IMG/VR virus record: IMGVR_UViG_3300034093_005754
Span: 1 to 31,922 of that record
DNA: 31,922 nt
Direction: 5' to 3' (one strand)
Source of the DNA: a virus
Positions 1 to 10,300 of this stretch are shown here, piece by piece. Each line of letters starts with the position of its first letter. Position 1 is the stretch's first letter. Under the pieces are notes generated by a model that was given only the letters and a program-made list of their open reading frames with translations, searched no databases and was not told where the DNA came from. The position numbers and the translations under genes are program-made.

Positions 1-384
1 ATGGCTAGTTGGGTGAGATGGAGTAAAAAGGAAGATGAAATATTAGAGGAATATGTAGGATTCCACAGCCCTGAAGACATATCTCTAATATTAAAAAAAC
101 AGGGATTTAATAGAACTCCAGAAGCCGTTAGATCAAGGTTTAAGGTTTTAAAAATATCTTACGCAAGAGAGTTTGATAATCTATCTCTTTCCAGGATAGG
201 AAAATTATTAGGAGTAAGCCGTAGCACAACATCTTCTTGGCATAGGACAGGAAAAATAAAAGGTAAACCTTTAGGGAAGGGTAGGGAAATTGTTGTAAAA
301 TATGAAGAAGTGAGGAATTTTTTAAAGAAATATTCCCAGAAACTTAAAACTGTTTTAGACAAAGACGGATTAACTTTTTCTTAG
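1..384 (+). CDS. Myb/SANT-like plus HTH DNA-binding protein
   Basis: A 127-aa basic protein that probably binds DNA. Residues about 4-52 look like a Myb/SANT-type domain: W4 and W7, an acidic first helix, then the RTPEAVRSR signature typical of the third helix. Residues about 58-85 form a second helix-turn-helix with the pattern LSRIGKLLGVSRSTTSSW, followed by a basic wing-like stretch rich in K and G, as in excisionase/MerR-like HTH proteins. The two-domain layout is common in phage regulators and small DNA-binding proteins; its target is unknown. It heads a plus-strand cassette, and its stop codon lies inside the AGGAGG Shine-Dalgarno of the next gene, so the two are co-translated. The window begins exactly at the ATG, so an upstream start cannot be excluded. 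Confidence 0.7.
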   Translation: MASWVRWSKKEDEILEEYVGFHSPEDISLILKKQGFNRTPEAVRSRFKVLKISYAREFDNLSLSRIGKLLGVSRSTTSSWHRTGKIKGKPLGKGREIVVKYEEVRNFLKKYSQKLKTVLDKDGLTFS

Positions 385-401
385 GAGGAGAATAGAACCT
401 T

Positions 402-581
402 ATGCTTTACTTTTACGCTTACCTTATTTTTGGATTAGGTTTTACTTTCCATGCAGCCTTGAATGATTTTTCTAATTTAATCTCAACCCCGATAAAATCA
501 TTCTTCTACCTACTTGCACTCATCGCCTTTTACCCAATCTTTGCTATTTACGGGATTTATCTCAGAGTATTCACGCCCTAA
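402..581 (+). CDS. small two-helix membrane protein
   Basis: A 59-aa ORF whose ATG follows a strong Shine-Dalgarno (TTAGGAGGAG, 381-390) that overlaps the stop of the preceding gene. It is very hydrophobic. Residues about 3-19 and 33-54 are two likely membrane segments, joined by a short polar loop with N, D, S and T, and it ends in RVFTP. I do not recognise a family. Size and topology would fit a small phage membrane protein such as a holin-like or superinfection-related product, but nothing in the sequence decides this. It is followed 30 bp later by a hairpin with a T tract, so the HTH gene and this gene form a unit ending there. Confidence 0.6.
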   Translation: MLYFYAYLIFGLGFTFHAALNDFSNLISTPIKSFFYLLALIAFYPIFAIYGIYLRVFTP

Positions 582-610
582 ACCCTTGTTTTTTAACTTT
601 TAACTTACTA

Positions 611-669
611 CTTGACGACGATATAGGAAGTGTGTAAAAATTCTTTTATATCGTCGTCAAGTTTTTTTT
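611..669 (+). terminator. rho-independent terminator (15-bp stem, T8)
   Basis: A perfect 15-bp inverted repeat (611-625 against 647-661) with a 21-nt loop, followed at once by eight T residues (662-669). It would end transcripts of the 1-581 unit. Each stem arm also contains the promoter-like motif TTGACGACGATATA: the left arm on the plus strand, the right arm on the minus strand. Confidence 0.8.
612..640 (+). promoter_or_regulatory. promoter-like motif, site A
   Basis: TTGACG (612-617) is followed by ACGATATA, a 17-nt spacer in all, and a weak -10 candidate TAAAAA (635-640). The extended motif TTGACGACGATATA recurs before other plus-strand cassettes (23756, 26971, 29587). Here it sits inside the upstream terminator stem. 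RNA started near 647 would lack the left stem arm and so escape that terminator, allowing expression of the gene at 673. The -10 is poor, so promoter activity is inferred from the shared motif. Confidence 0.45.
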
Positions 670-672
670 AAA

Positions 673-882
673 ATGAAAGCCAAAAAAGAGCCTTGGATTA
701 TTGTCACAGAAAAGAACGGTAATGTTCATAGATTTAATTATTACACCATTTGTAGTTTACACAACATAAAAGAGGAGGTGGTTCTTACGCAAACTAATGG
801 GAAGTCACATACATTCGTTGGCGATGCTGCTAAGAGTTGTTTAGAACAATGGGAAAGAATTGTAAATAAAGAGGAAAATTAA
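673..882 (+). CDS. hypothetical protein, 69 aa
   Basis: A small soluble-looking protein starting 3 bp after the T tract of the preceding terminator. It has no clear Shine-Dalgarno, because the space before the ATG is the T tract and AAA. The N-terminus is lysine-rich (MKAKKEPW) and is followed by alternating hydrophobic residues suggesting beta strands (IIVTEKNGNVHRFNYY), then a second strand pair and a C-terminal helix with CLEQWERIV. I recognise no family. It converges on the gpM-like tail gene, and their stop codons overlap by 4 bp (TTAA at 879-882). Its expression would depend on the promoter motif embedded in the terminator. Confidence 0.55.
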   Translation: MKAKKEPWIIVTEKNGNVHRFNYYTICSLHNIKEEVVLTQTNGKSHTFVGDAAKSCLEQWERIVNKEEN

Positions 883-1220
883 GGACGAAACTCCTGTTTT
901 AAGCTTAAATTAAGCTCAAAAACGTCATTACCCTTAAATATCCAATTCCACTCTAAGCAACTCCATAATTGGGAGTTAAAGTTAAATGGCGCACCATTTC
1001 TGGAAGTTAAAAACTCTTCAATTTCTTCATAATCATCCCTTGTTACTGCCATTACTTTAGCTTCTTGCATTTCCCTAACTAAGTTTAGTTGAAAATTAGT
1101 CCCCCTTAATTCAGTCCCGCCCTTACGCCTATCTGCGTTTGTGGCGGGACTTTGCTTTAGGGATAGGGGATTCTCCCAAGTTAAAACAAAACTTTGTGGT
1201 GCTGTGGGGTATACTGGCAT
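879..1220 (-). CDS. minor tail protein, lambda gpM-like
   Basis: A 113-aa protein with the pattern of lambda gpM-type minor tail proteins. In the middle is a strand with NFQLNLVREMQEAKVMAVTR, then a helix DDYEEIEEFLTSRNG, a strand pair around PFNFNSQLWSC, and a last strand FELNLSLKQEF. This matches the gpM layout of helix EEATVLESFLEEHGG, a WTPP strand and a final VEFSAEF strand. It lies directly downstream of the tape measure in the direction of transcription, the position gpM has in lambda. In lambda, gpM acts at the tail tip complex before tape measure polymerisation; that role is inferred here. The start ATG has no obvious Shine-Dalgarno. A small plus-strand ORF sits between it and the tape measure. 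Confidence 0.7.
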   Translation of the reverse strand: MPVYPTAPQSFVLTWENPLSLKQSPATNADRRKGGTELRGTNFQLNLVREMQEAKVMAVTRDDYEEIEEFLTSRNGAPFNFNSQLWSCLEWNWIFKGNDVFELNLSLKQEFRP

Positions 1221-1244
1221 AAAATTTAAAAAATAGGTAAGGTT

Positions 1245-1397
1245 ATGGACATTAAGAAGAGGAATGAGGAAATTAAGGGGTGCGTAGGATTAATAATTCT
1301 AATGAGCTTGGTATTTTTCATTAAAGGTGTTGTAGATGGGGATATTAACCTCAATCCTCCTACGAGAGTAATCAAGATTGAGGTTAATGAAAGATAA
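1245..1397 (+). CDS. small single-span membrane protein
   Basis: A 50-aa ORF with a Shine-Dalgarno-like AGGTAAGG (1235-1242) just before its ATG. Residues 1-11 are charged (MDIKKRNEEIK), residues about 12-30 form one hydrophobic segment (GCVGLIILMSLVFFIKGVV), and the tail is polar and ends in EVNER. It lies on the plus strand between two minus-strand tail genes, and its stop is 1 bp from the tape measure stop. No family is recognised. The hydrophobic segment and the ribosome site support a real gene, but the last third also encodes a perfect inverted repeat, so part of its sequence may be under structural rather than protein constraint. Confidence 0.45.
   Translation: MDIKKRNEEIKGCVGLIILMSLVFFIKGVVDGDINLNPPTRVIKIEVNER
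1344..1388. other. perfect 13-bp inverted repeat after the tape measure gene
   Basis: Arms 1344-1356 (ATTAACCTCAATC) and 1376-1388 are perfect complements with a 19-nt loop. On the minus strand the hairpin begins 10 nt past the tape measure stop. Neither side has a clear T tract, so it is not a canonical terminator. It may be an mRNA-stabilising or processing hairpin at the 3' end of the tape measure message, or a weak bidirectional terminator. Confidence 0.5.
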
Positions 1398-1398
1398 A

Positions 1399-4300
1399 TT
1401 ACCTATCATATAAACCACCTCTATTTAAGCTACCTCCAGGACGACGCTCTTGCTTGATTGTCTCTTGGATTTTTGCTTCTAAAGCTTTTTCAAACAAGGC
1501 TTTGTTAATGTTGCCGTTGCCACCCTCGCTATTATTAATGTTCACGTTAGGCGTAATGTTAATCGTATCTCCACTTCTTCCTACGTTATTAATATTCCCT
1601 AAACCTTCACCTATCATACCGCCGCTACTGAAACTCTCCAATTTATTACTACTGTTTAGTTGATTCCATAACTTAGTTTCTTTTGGAGTTAAAACCCGTT
1701 CACCTTCGTTAGCGATAATTAAGCGTGGGTTAAACCCACTTATCGCCCTTTCCTTGTTTAATAAATCCCCAACCATTCCGCCTTTAGCAAAACTAGGGAG
1801 CGTAGCTGAACCAAAGTCTAATCCGCCGTCTAAACCACCTAAGCTAAAACCATCGCTAAAGTCAAATGCTCCGCTAGAACTAAATGGGATTGCGCTACTG
1901 CCTTCGAGTATTCCAAAACTACTCTCTCCAAACGCTCCAAAAATACTATCTAGCACTCCGCCATCTTTGCTACCTGCGCCCATAATATTTTGCAAGTCTA
2001 AAGCCGCTTGTTGTAGCATTGTAGCGGACACACTTAGATTAGCTCCCGCGTTATTTAAAGCGATCGCGCCCACGTCTTTAACTTTATTGCCAAAAATAAT
2101 TTCAGTTAATTTACCAAATAGTTGGTTAGACAGTTCCTTACTTGCAACAGCAGCTAAATTGCTTAAAATACTTTTTGCAATCTCGCTAAAAGCATCGACT
2201 ATACTTCTTTTACTCAACTCTGTCTTTTTCTTTTCTAAGTCTCTCTGCGCTCTATCTAATTCTTTTAGTTGTTTGTTATTGCCTGAATTTTGGTATGCGT
2301 TTCTTACTTCCTGAATATTACCGGACGTATTCATTATAATGTCGCGGCGTTTCTTAGCAATCTCATCTAGGGATTTATTAATATCCTGTAAATCGCCAGC
2401 GTTTTTATTAACAGAGTCGTTCATGAAAAATCCCTTTAGGATATTGTCAAAATCTCCTTTAATTCCGCTAATAGCCTCGGTGAACATATTAAATTCTTTC
2501 GCAACATTGTCTAGTTTTAACTCGTTTAGCTTAAGTAAATTTTCACTAAGTACAGATATTTCTTCTGCTGAATAATTACTTGATAATCCTAGTTTAGCTA
2601 TTTCGTTTTTTTCCTTCTCAAAATCCATCTTAATTTGTGATAAAAGCTGTGCTTTTTGCAATTCCTTGTCTCTAACTCCGAACAAACCCCGACCTCTTAT
2701 TATCTCGGAAGAAATTGCACTACCGGATGAATTTAATTTTTCCATCCTGCCGAGTTCAATGCCTCTATTTGTAATCGGCGCGAGCTTAGTTTGGTAAGAA
2801 TTTTCTGCGTCAAGGTTAGATTTTTCTTTTCCGTAATTACGGAAAGCTTTTAGTCGTTCTATTAATTTTTCTTGTGGACTAAGTAAGGTGTTACCTTGAA
2901 TTTCCAATAATTGTTTCTTGTAAGCATTAGTTAGCTCGTTAGTTTTTATTGTTAATTCATTGGTTAAGCTGACTAAACTAACCATCCCATCCTTATTGTC
3001 AATCGCAAACCGTTCATTGTCTAGTTGCAATGATTTCATTTGCGAGGCTTGGATAGTTTGCGATTTAGTTAATTCGTCGTTAGCTTGCTTAATTCGCTTA
3101 ACTGTATCGGCATAATTAAAGTTAAGATCAACGCCCTCTCTTTTAACAGAATTAACATTGAGAATGGCTTTAAATTCCTTCTGAAAAGCTGCTTCACTCA
3201 TGTTACCGCCCTTACCTCCGCCATCATAATAACGTCTTTGGAGATCTAGTAATTGTTGGTATTGGTCACGGGTTAATTCTAGTAAGCTAATATTTCTTTG
3301 AAGTGATGGAATTTTTAAAACCAACGGATTTAGCGGGTCAATTTCCTCAAGTTTTTGAACTAACTGTAACTGTTGTTGTAGTTGTTCAATAACTTTTGAT
3401 TGTTGCGATATATCCTGCTCGCTTAATCTGAAAAACTCTTTTTTGTCAAAATCTTTCATTGACGCTTTGAGGATGCTATCAATATTGGATTCTAAAAATT
3501 TCAAGCTATTTTTAGCTTCTGCATTTTTAAAAGCTGTAGCTTTAAAACTTAGATCGTTTGTCTGGATTGCGGCTGCGGCTAATCTCGGATCATTAGGAAA
3601 TCTCTTCATTGCCAGATTAAATGCGGCTTGTAAGTCCGGTTTTTGCGCGATCGCTCCATCCGTTTCTCTAACAATTTGCTCTAACAACTCAACATCTTTC
3701 TCTAATTTGCGGCGTAATTCATTAAATTGGAGACTAAACATATCCGCATTACTCATGGTAGGAGATAAACCTTTTAACACCGTTATTCTAGTCCCTAGAG
3801 TAGAATCTTTCGTACTGCTGATGTCTCCTATCGCGGTTTTTTGAGAGGACATAATAAGCCTGTAAGCCTCTAGCCTTTGTTTTAGCTCATTTTCTCTGAT
3901 TTGTTCAGGATTTAGGTTGCTGTTAGTTTGATTAGTTTGATATTGTTGGGCAGCGGTGTTTAATTTAAGTCTACTAGCTTGTGTTACCGCTTCCTGCATT
4001 TGGTTGGGTTGAATACTTCCGCCTTGCATAACAATCTGCACCAATTGTCGCGCTGTATTGCCGTACCGATTTTCTGCTTTGGGGAGGTAATTACCTAGCG
4101 TAATATCACCATCCCCTACTCCTAATGATGCGTTAGGATTTCCCGCAAAAACGGTAGATAAAACTTTTCGGAAGGAGTCTAGCTTTTGCCCTCTACTGTT
4201 CTGTTTTAAGTATTTCTGAACAAAGACTAATTGCTCTTGTGGACTCATTTGAGACAGAGCGTCTATGTTTGTACCCAGTCCTCTAGCCGTAGCGGGCATG

Positions 4301-7300
4301 AACTGAATTAAACCTGTTGCGTTTGTGCGTTTGTTCCTAGCAGATGGCGAAAGTGTACCACCTGTTTCATACAGCATCGTTTTAAGCAGGTCTTCAGGGT
4401 TTGCTCCTACGCTTTGAGCTATTTCGCTAACGCTTTGCAGGAACTTGGTATCTATACGTGGATCTAGCCCTGGAACAAGCGGAACTGATTGGCGTTGTTT
4501 AGCAATGGGTTCGATTACCGATATCAAACCTTCTGCCGCTTTTAATGCGTAAGGTGTAATAGCTTTTTCGTAAGCACTAAAATCGCCTGTTTTCACACCT
4601 TCTTCAATCAAGGTTGTAAGAGTTGAATTTAATCTATCCAACTCTAGTATAGAAATTCCCTTGTCAATAGCTCCCAAGCGTTCATCAGGGTTTTTTCTAA
4701 CGTCTTTACCACCCACACCCCAAAAATAACTAAATGCTCCAAATTTGTTTGCTAAACCAACATCCATTGGATTCAAATATTTACCAGACGGATCGTATTT
4801 ACCCCCTGGAATTACGCCGGGTTTACCCCCTTTAGGGTCATCAAAATGTAGTTCTAACGCATAAGCATTTTTGCTTTTCTCTAACTTAGCAAGTTCCGTT
4901 TGATAATCTTTTCTGGCTTGATCCCCTCTAGCTGACGGTAGTGGGGGTGGCTGAATGAGTTTAAACCCTTTTTGAGCAAAGACTCGCTCGAATACCTTGA
5001 CGGCTTGCTCAGTCCCAATAGATTCAATAGTTCTATTTTCGCCTTTGTAGTTTAAACTTCCTGTTTGATTTGTTCCGCCTGTACCTGTTTTGATGTCTAG
5101 TCTGTGTCCAGGGGTTAGTATTATTGATTTTGTTGGCTGTTGTTGAGGCATCGGCCAATCTGCTACCCTGTTCAGCATCTTGTTGTCTTGTGTGGTATCA
5201 ACAACCTTTTTGGTTGTATCCAATTTAATCCCAGGTACTTTAAAAGTTTTACCTAACTGGGTAGTTGGGTTTATCCTTTGACCGTTGATCGTTACCTCCC
5301 AATGTAAATGCGATCCTGTGCCACGCCCAGTGCTTCCAACTTTACCTATTACATTACCTTGCTGTACAACGTCCCCAACCTTTTTAAGTAATTCAGATAA
5401 GTGAAAAAAGCGGTTTACAACTTTTTTACCTTCTGCGGTGATGGTTTCAACTTCGACCATATTGCCCGCACCACCATTCCAACCACCTTTAGATGTGATA
5501 ACCGTGCCTGTCAGTGGTGCTTTAATTGGTGTTCCTGTAGCGTCTTCAAAATCAACACCGTTGTGCATTTTTCTAGTGCCGTCCAATGGGTCTGTACGCA
5601 TTCCGTACTTAGATGTTACGCGCCCCGGCGTAGGTCTAAGCAAAGTTTGATTAACAGTCTGTAAATTATCCAATCCGTAGAACTTTTTGACAGCCCCTAA
5701 CGGATTACTAACAAACTCTTTAGCACCCTGCTCTAACTGTTGCCCAGCTTTTTCCCCAAACACCGTGCTAACCGCCGATTGAACACCGCCCGCTAAATTT
5801 TGTAACAAGCCTTGTCCGGTAGCCAGGGAAGCTAACCAGTTGGAGGTTTTTATTCCCATATCAGCGATCGCAGTCCCCACGCGATCAAAGCCGTTCTCAA
5901 AAGACTTAACTAAATCTGCAAACTTAGTACCAAGACCTTCTATCCATGAGTTGCTAGTTTTACTTAAGTCTTTAATACTATCTTCAGCTTTTTTAGTTGC
6001 GTCTACAACACTGTTAGATAAGTTATTTATATTCTTATTAATTTCATCAACCGTCCTGTTTACGTTTTTAAGACTGAGATTAAAGTTATCGGCAATACTA
6101 GAATCTATCGAGATAATTTTTCCTGGTAAACTCCGTTGTAGTTCTATAGCTTGTAGCTGAATATCTTGGACGTTATTCTGGTAGTCAATCCTCTGTTTTC
6201 TTGCTTCTAGTCGTTGTTTCTCTATTTCGGTTGTTTGGGAAATTACATTAATAATCCCCTCAATAAACTGAGTGTAGATATTGTCCCCAGCACCAATTAA
6301 AGCCTCTCTAAGTTTATTCTGTACTTTAGGGTTTTCAAGGGTCTTTTGCGCTTTCTCAAATTCAATACCCACAGCTTGAGATTCTCGAACGGCTGCGCGA
6401 TAATAGTCGGTGACTTGCTTTGTTTGTTGGTAGAGGCTTTGGATTAAGTTATATTTCTGCTCTGCAATTTGTTGTTGCATATCAACAGTTTGGATTTGCA
6501 TTTCCTTAACTTTTATAAAGCCACTTAAAATCTCTTTTTCTTTACTTCCATCAATACTTCTTTCTTGTGCAGCCTTTAAGGTGTCTATACCGCTTCCTTT
6601 ATTTAAATTAAGGGCGTTTAAGACTCCATCTAAATCATTAACTTCCAATTGAGCGGACATCTCTTGGATTTGTTTTAAATTATCGGCAATTTTACCAGTC
6701 AGAGTGGCTTGAGTTTTTAAGTTGTTCGTATATTCCAGTTGCCCTGGTAAAACGTCCCCACTGCTGCCAAGGTTAAATAAATTAGTTTTCTCTAAACTTA
6801 ATGCTGTATCTCTATATTGTCTTAGATCGTTAAACTTAGCTTCTAAGTTCCTTATTTCAATTGCAAATTTTTGCATTTCTGTTAAGGAATTTTTAATAGC
6901 CTTAGTCATCTTGTCTTGTTCTTGAATAACTGTGGCTAAATCTTGTTTAGTTACCTTAATTATTTGATTAATTTGTTCAATTTCACTTTGATAAAGTTTG
7001 GGATTTTTCTTTAGTTCTTCCCAATACTCCAAATAAGTTTTTAAAGTTTCTACTTGTTTGTCTAAATTAGCTTTAGTTCCGCCAAACAATTCTAAGGGCT
7101 TTTCTCTTCTTTGACTTAATTCTTTTTCTTGTTCTTGCAGTTCTCTTAATTGTTGAATGTCGCCAGGATTGTTAGCAATAACAGCCCGACGCTTCATTTT
7201 AATATCATCCAAAGATTTATCAATGGCTTGAATTTCTTGGATAGCGTCTTGTATGGCAGGAGAATTACTATCTTTCAAAATATCGAAAGTGTTTTGTTGC

Positions 7301-10300
7301 CCAATAGTTGTTTGTTTGGCACTATCCTCCATTTGTTTTTTTAGTTTTTTTGTATCGTTATCAAATGGGTTAAGCGTAAACCTTTCTCTAAGTGCTGAAA
7401 AGTCATCACGGCTAACTTTAGAGGATGGATTTAATAATTTTCTTTGTTCATTAATAGACTGAGTAACGTTTCTAGTCTGTTCGCCAATTGCGCCGCTGTT
7501 ATCCTTGAAATTCATCATTATTTCATCAATAGCTTTCATCGCCATTGATAAAACAAACATCTGAGCAGCTAAAGTTGCAATACTTTGACCCATCCCCAGC
7601 AATGCACCCTTAGCCCCTCCCGCAGAAGAGGAAATTCCTTTTAAATACGTCGCAAACATTAACCAAACAGGACTTCCTAATTTAATTAAGGTAATCAGTA
7701 AGACACTTTTTAAGAGTTGGAAATTCTTAGTTACTAAATCTATACCAGACGCAAAAACACTTAAAGAAAAGTTTCTGAAAGGCAGTAAAGTTTTACCAAT
7801 ACTTTCCTGTAACTCAATTAAGGAATTATTGAATTTATTAGTTATCGCCACTGAAGAATTAACGGCATCTCCTACACCTGATGAAGTTTGCGCTTTTAAT
7901 TGTTGAGCAAATTTTGGCAAAAAGTCCTCAGCTAAAACCCTGCCCGTTGCTAAGAGTTGGTTCATGGACTGGGTGGTTGTTCCGTAAGCATTTGCGGCGA
8001 TTTGCGAAGCGTTGGGGATTGCTTCAGCGAGTTGTTGTCTTAATTCCTCTTGAGATACAACCGTTTTTCCAGACATTTGCTCAAGCGCGGTAAAAGTCCT
8101 TTGCTGCTTGTCTAAATCTAAACCATAGACAGCCGAAGCTTGAGTGACTGCGCTAACGATCTGGCGAGATTGATAGCCTTCTATGGGAGTATCCTTAGTT
8201 GCCTGGAAGAATTTACTGCCACTTTCTAAAGTTTGGCTTAAGTCAACGTTGAGTCTTTTTGCTTCCGATCTTAAAAATGCAATATTTTTAGCACCCTCTG
8301 AAATGCTTCCAGAAGTGAACTTAATCCGTCTCTCTAAATTCTCAAAGTTAGCGGCGACTTCTATGCTTGCGGGAGCTAAATCTAAGATAATTTTCCCTAC
8401 GGCCAACAAAGCTAGGACTTTAACAACATTACCTATAGAAGATTTAACAAAGTCCATCATCTCGCCAAATTTCTGGACTTTACTCATTCCCTCTACAAAA
8501 CTATCAAAAGCCACCTTAGCCTGGATGAACCCTTCCTTAATTTTTTCTGGCATCTTAAGGAAATCTACAAATAATTCCTTAGCTGCAACAATACCGTTAG
8601 CTAACCCCTCGCCTAATGCTGCCGATACGTTAGGATTGGCGATTTCCTTAAGGAAATCTAAATAACCCTTAAATCTTTCCTTAGCTTCCTTAAATCCTGG
8701 GATACTTCCTAATCCTTTACTAAAGCCTCGGCTTAATTTATTTTTAAAGTTTTCCGCAGTAGAAGTTATATCTCCATCTTCTACAGCAGATTTAATATCG
8801 TTCATTAGCTCTATAAATATGCCAATAATACTAGAATCTTCTAAAAACCCAAGTCCCTTAGTAAATCCTTCGCCTACGTATTTACCAATTCTAATACCCC
8901 ACCTTGAGGGAGATTTAATTTCTAATTTTTCCTCAACGGTATCTATTACTGTATTTGCTAATTTTTCAGAAGATGATTTAACATTTTTTAAAGAATTATT
9001 TATACCTTCACTTAAACCTCCTCCTACGTTTTTACCAGTTCCTTGAAGTGCTGCGAGTTGTTTATTAAACTCATCCACCATTGCCTGTTGAGCTTCGGAC
9101 AGTGGTGGTTTTTTGCCGACTTGTTGGATAGGTGCAGGATAACCCTCCGTTGCTTTAACAGTTTTATGAGCAACTTCGCCAATCGCCTCAACAGGTTTAT
9201 TGGCTGACTTCCTGATACCCTCAGACAGTCCTTTGTTGATGTTGATGCCAGCCGACTCAGCAGCTTTTAAAAATTCAGGATTAAAATCGCCAATAACTTT
9301 AATGTTTTTGCTTAACGCTGTGCGAATAAAGGCAAGTAAGCTATCGCCATACTTTTTGAATAGTTGATCGGAAGAAATTTGGCTACTACCAATACGAATA
9401 GCTGAAATGTCGCTAGGCAAAACTGGAACGTGAGTTTGAGCTTCGACGTAGCCAGAATTTTCCTCATAGTTTCTCATCAAGTTTGCTTTGGGTGAAACAG
9501 AGCTTAATTGCCTAAATTGCGAACCCCTCCCTTCATAATCTTCTTTTAATTCTTCTATTGACTGATGTCTGTCTAAGTTGCTGTCTCTTTGAAGCCATGT
9601 TGTTTTATTAGCAATCCTAGACGGATCGATTAAAAACTCAATAGCCCCATAAGCCTCGTTTTTGGTATGATCTGCGCCATACTCTTTATGGCGCAAAGCA
9701 CTATAAAGAGTCCCACTTCGTCCAAACAGTTCAAGCTCTCTGGCAGCGCGATTGCTTGACGGTCTTCCCATCAATCCACTGCCAAGAATATTGTTTAGCT
9801 TGGATGGATCAAATGACGTTCTGTGGCTCAAATACCAGTCACGCAAGCTGTTTGTTAATTCCTCTCCGCCATTTAATTTTGGATCTTGATTAACGAAGTC
9901 AAAAGTTTTTGCAACATCGTCAATCCCAGACTTAGCTATTTCTTTAACCTTGTCTAAACTATTCTCTAACCCAATCCCGTAACCATCTCCAGTATTTTCG
10001 CCATACCCCTCCATTACTTTAGATGGAGATTGCATTTTTAATTTTTCTGTAACTACGTCAGGTACTATATCTGCTAATTTTTCAGCCGCAGTGCGTAAAT
10101 CACCTATGCTATTTTCCAAACCTTCGGTCATGCCCTTGCCTACATTTTCCCCAACGCTAGGTAAGTTTAGTTTATTAACGTTAACTATCCTATCTGTTTT
10201 ATTTTGGACGCTAGATATTTGACTTAAAGTTTGTCCTAATTGACTGCCCAACCTTGTCGAGCCAACGTTATTATTCTCACCTAAAGTTTTAGTGATTAAT

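Noticed and set aside
897-921. Near-palindrome around AAGCTTAA in the end of the gpM-like gene
   Set aside because: It has one mismatch, lies within coding sequence, and has A rather than T after the stem on either strand, so it is not a terminator.
1754-2314. 186-aa plus-strand ORF opposite the tape measure, and similar long antisense ORFs up to 12114
   Set aside because: They are Ser/Leu/Pro-rich shadows of the tape measure codons with no ribosome sites. The tape measure strand carries clear domains.
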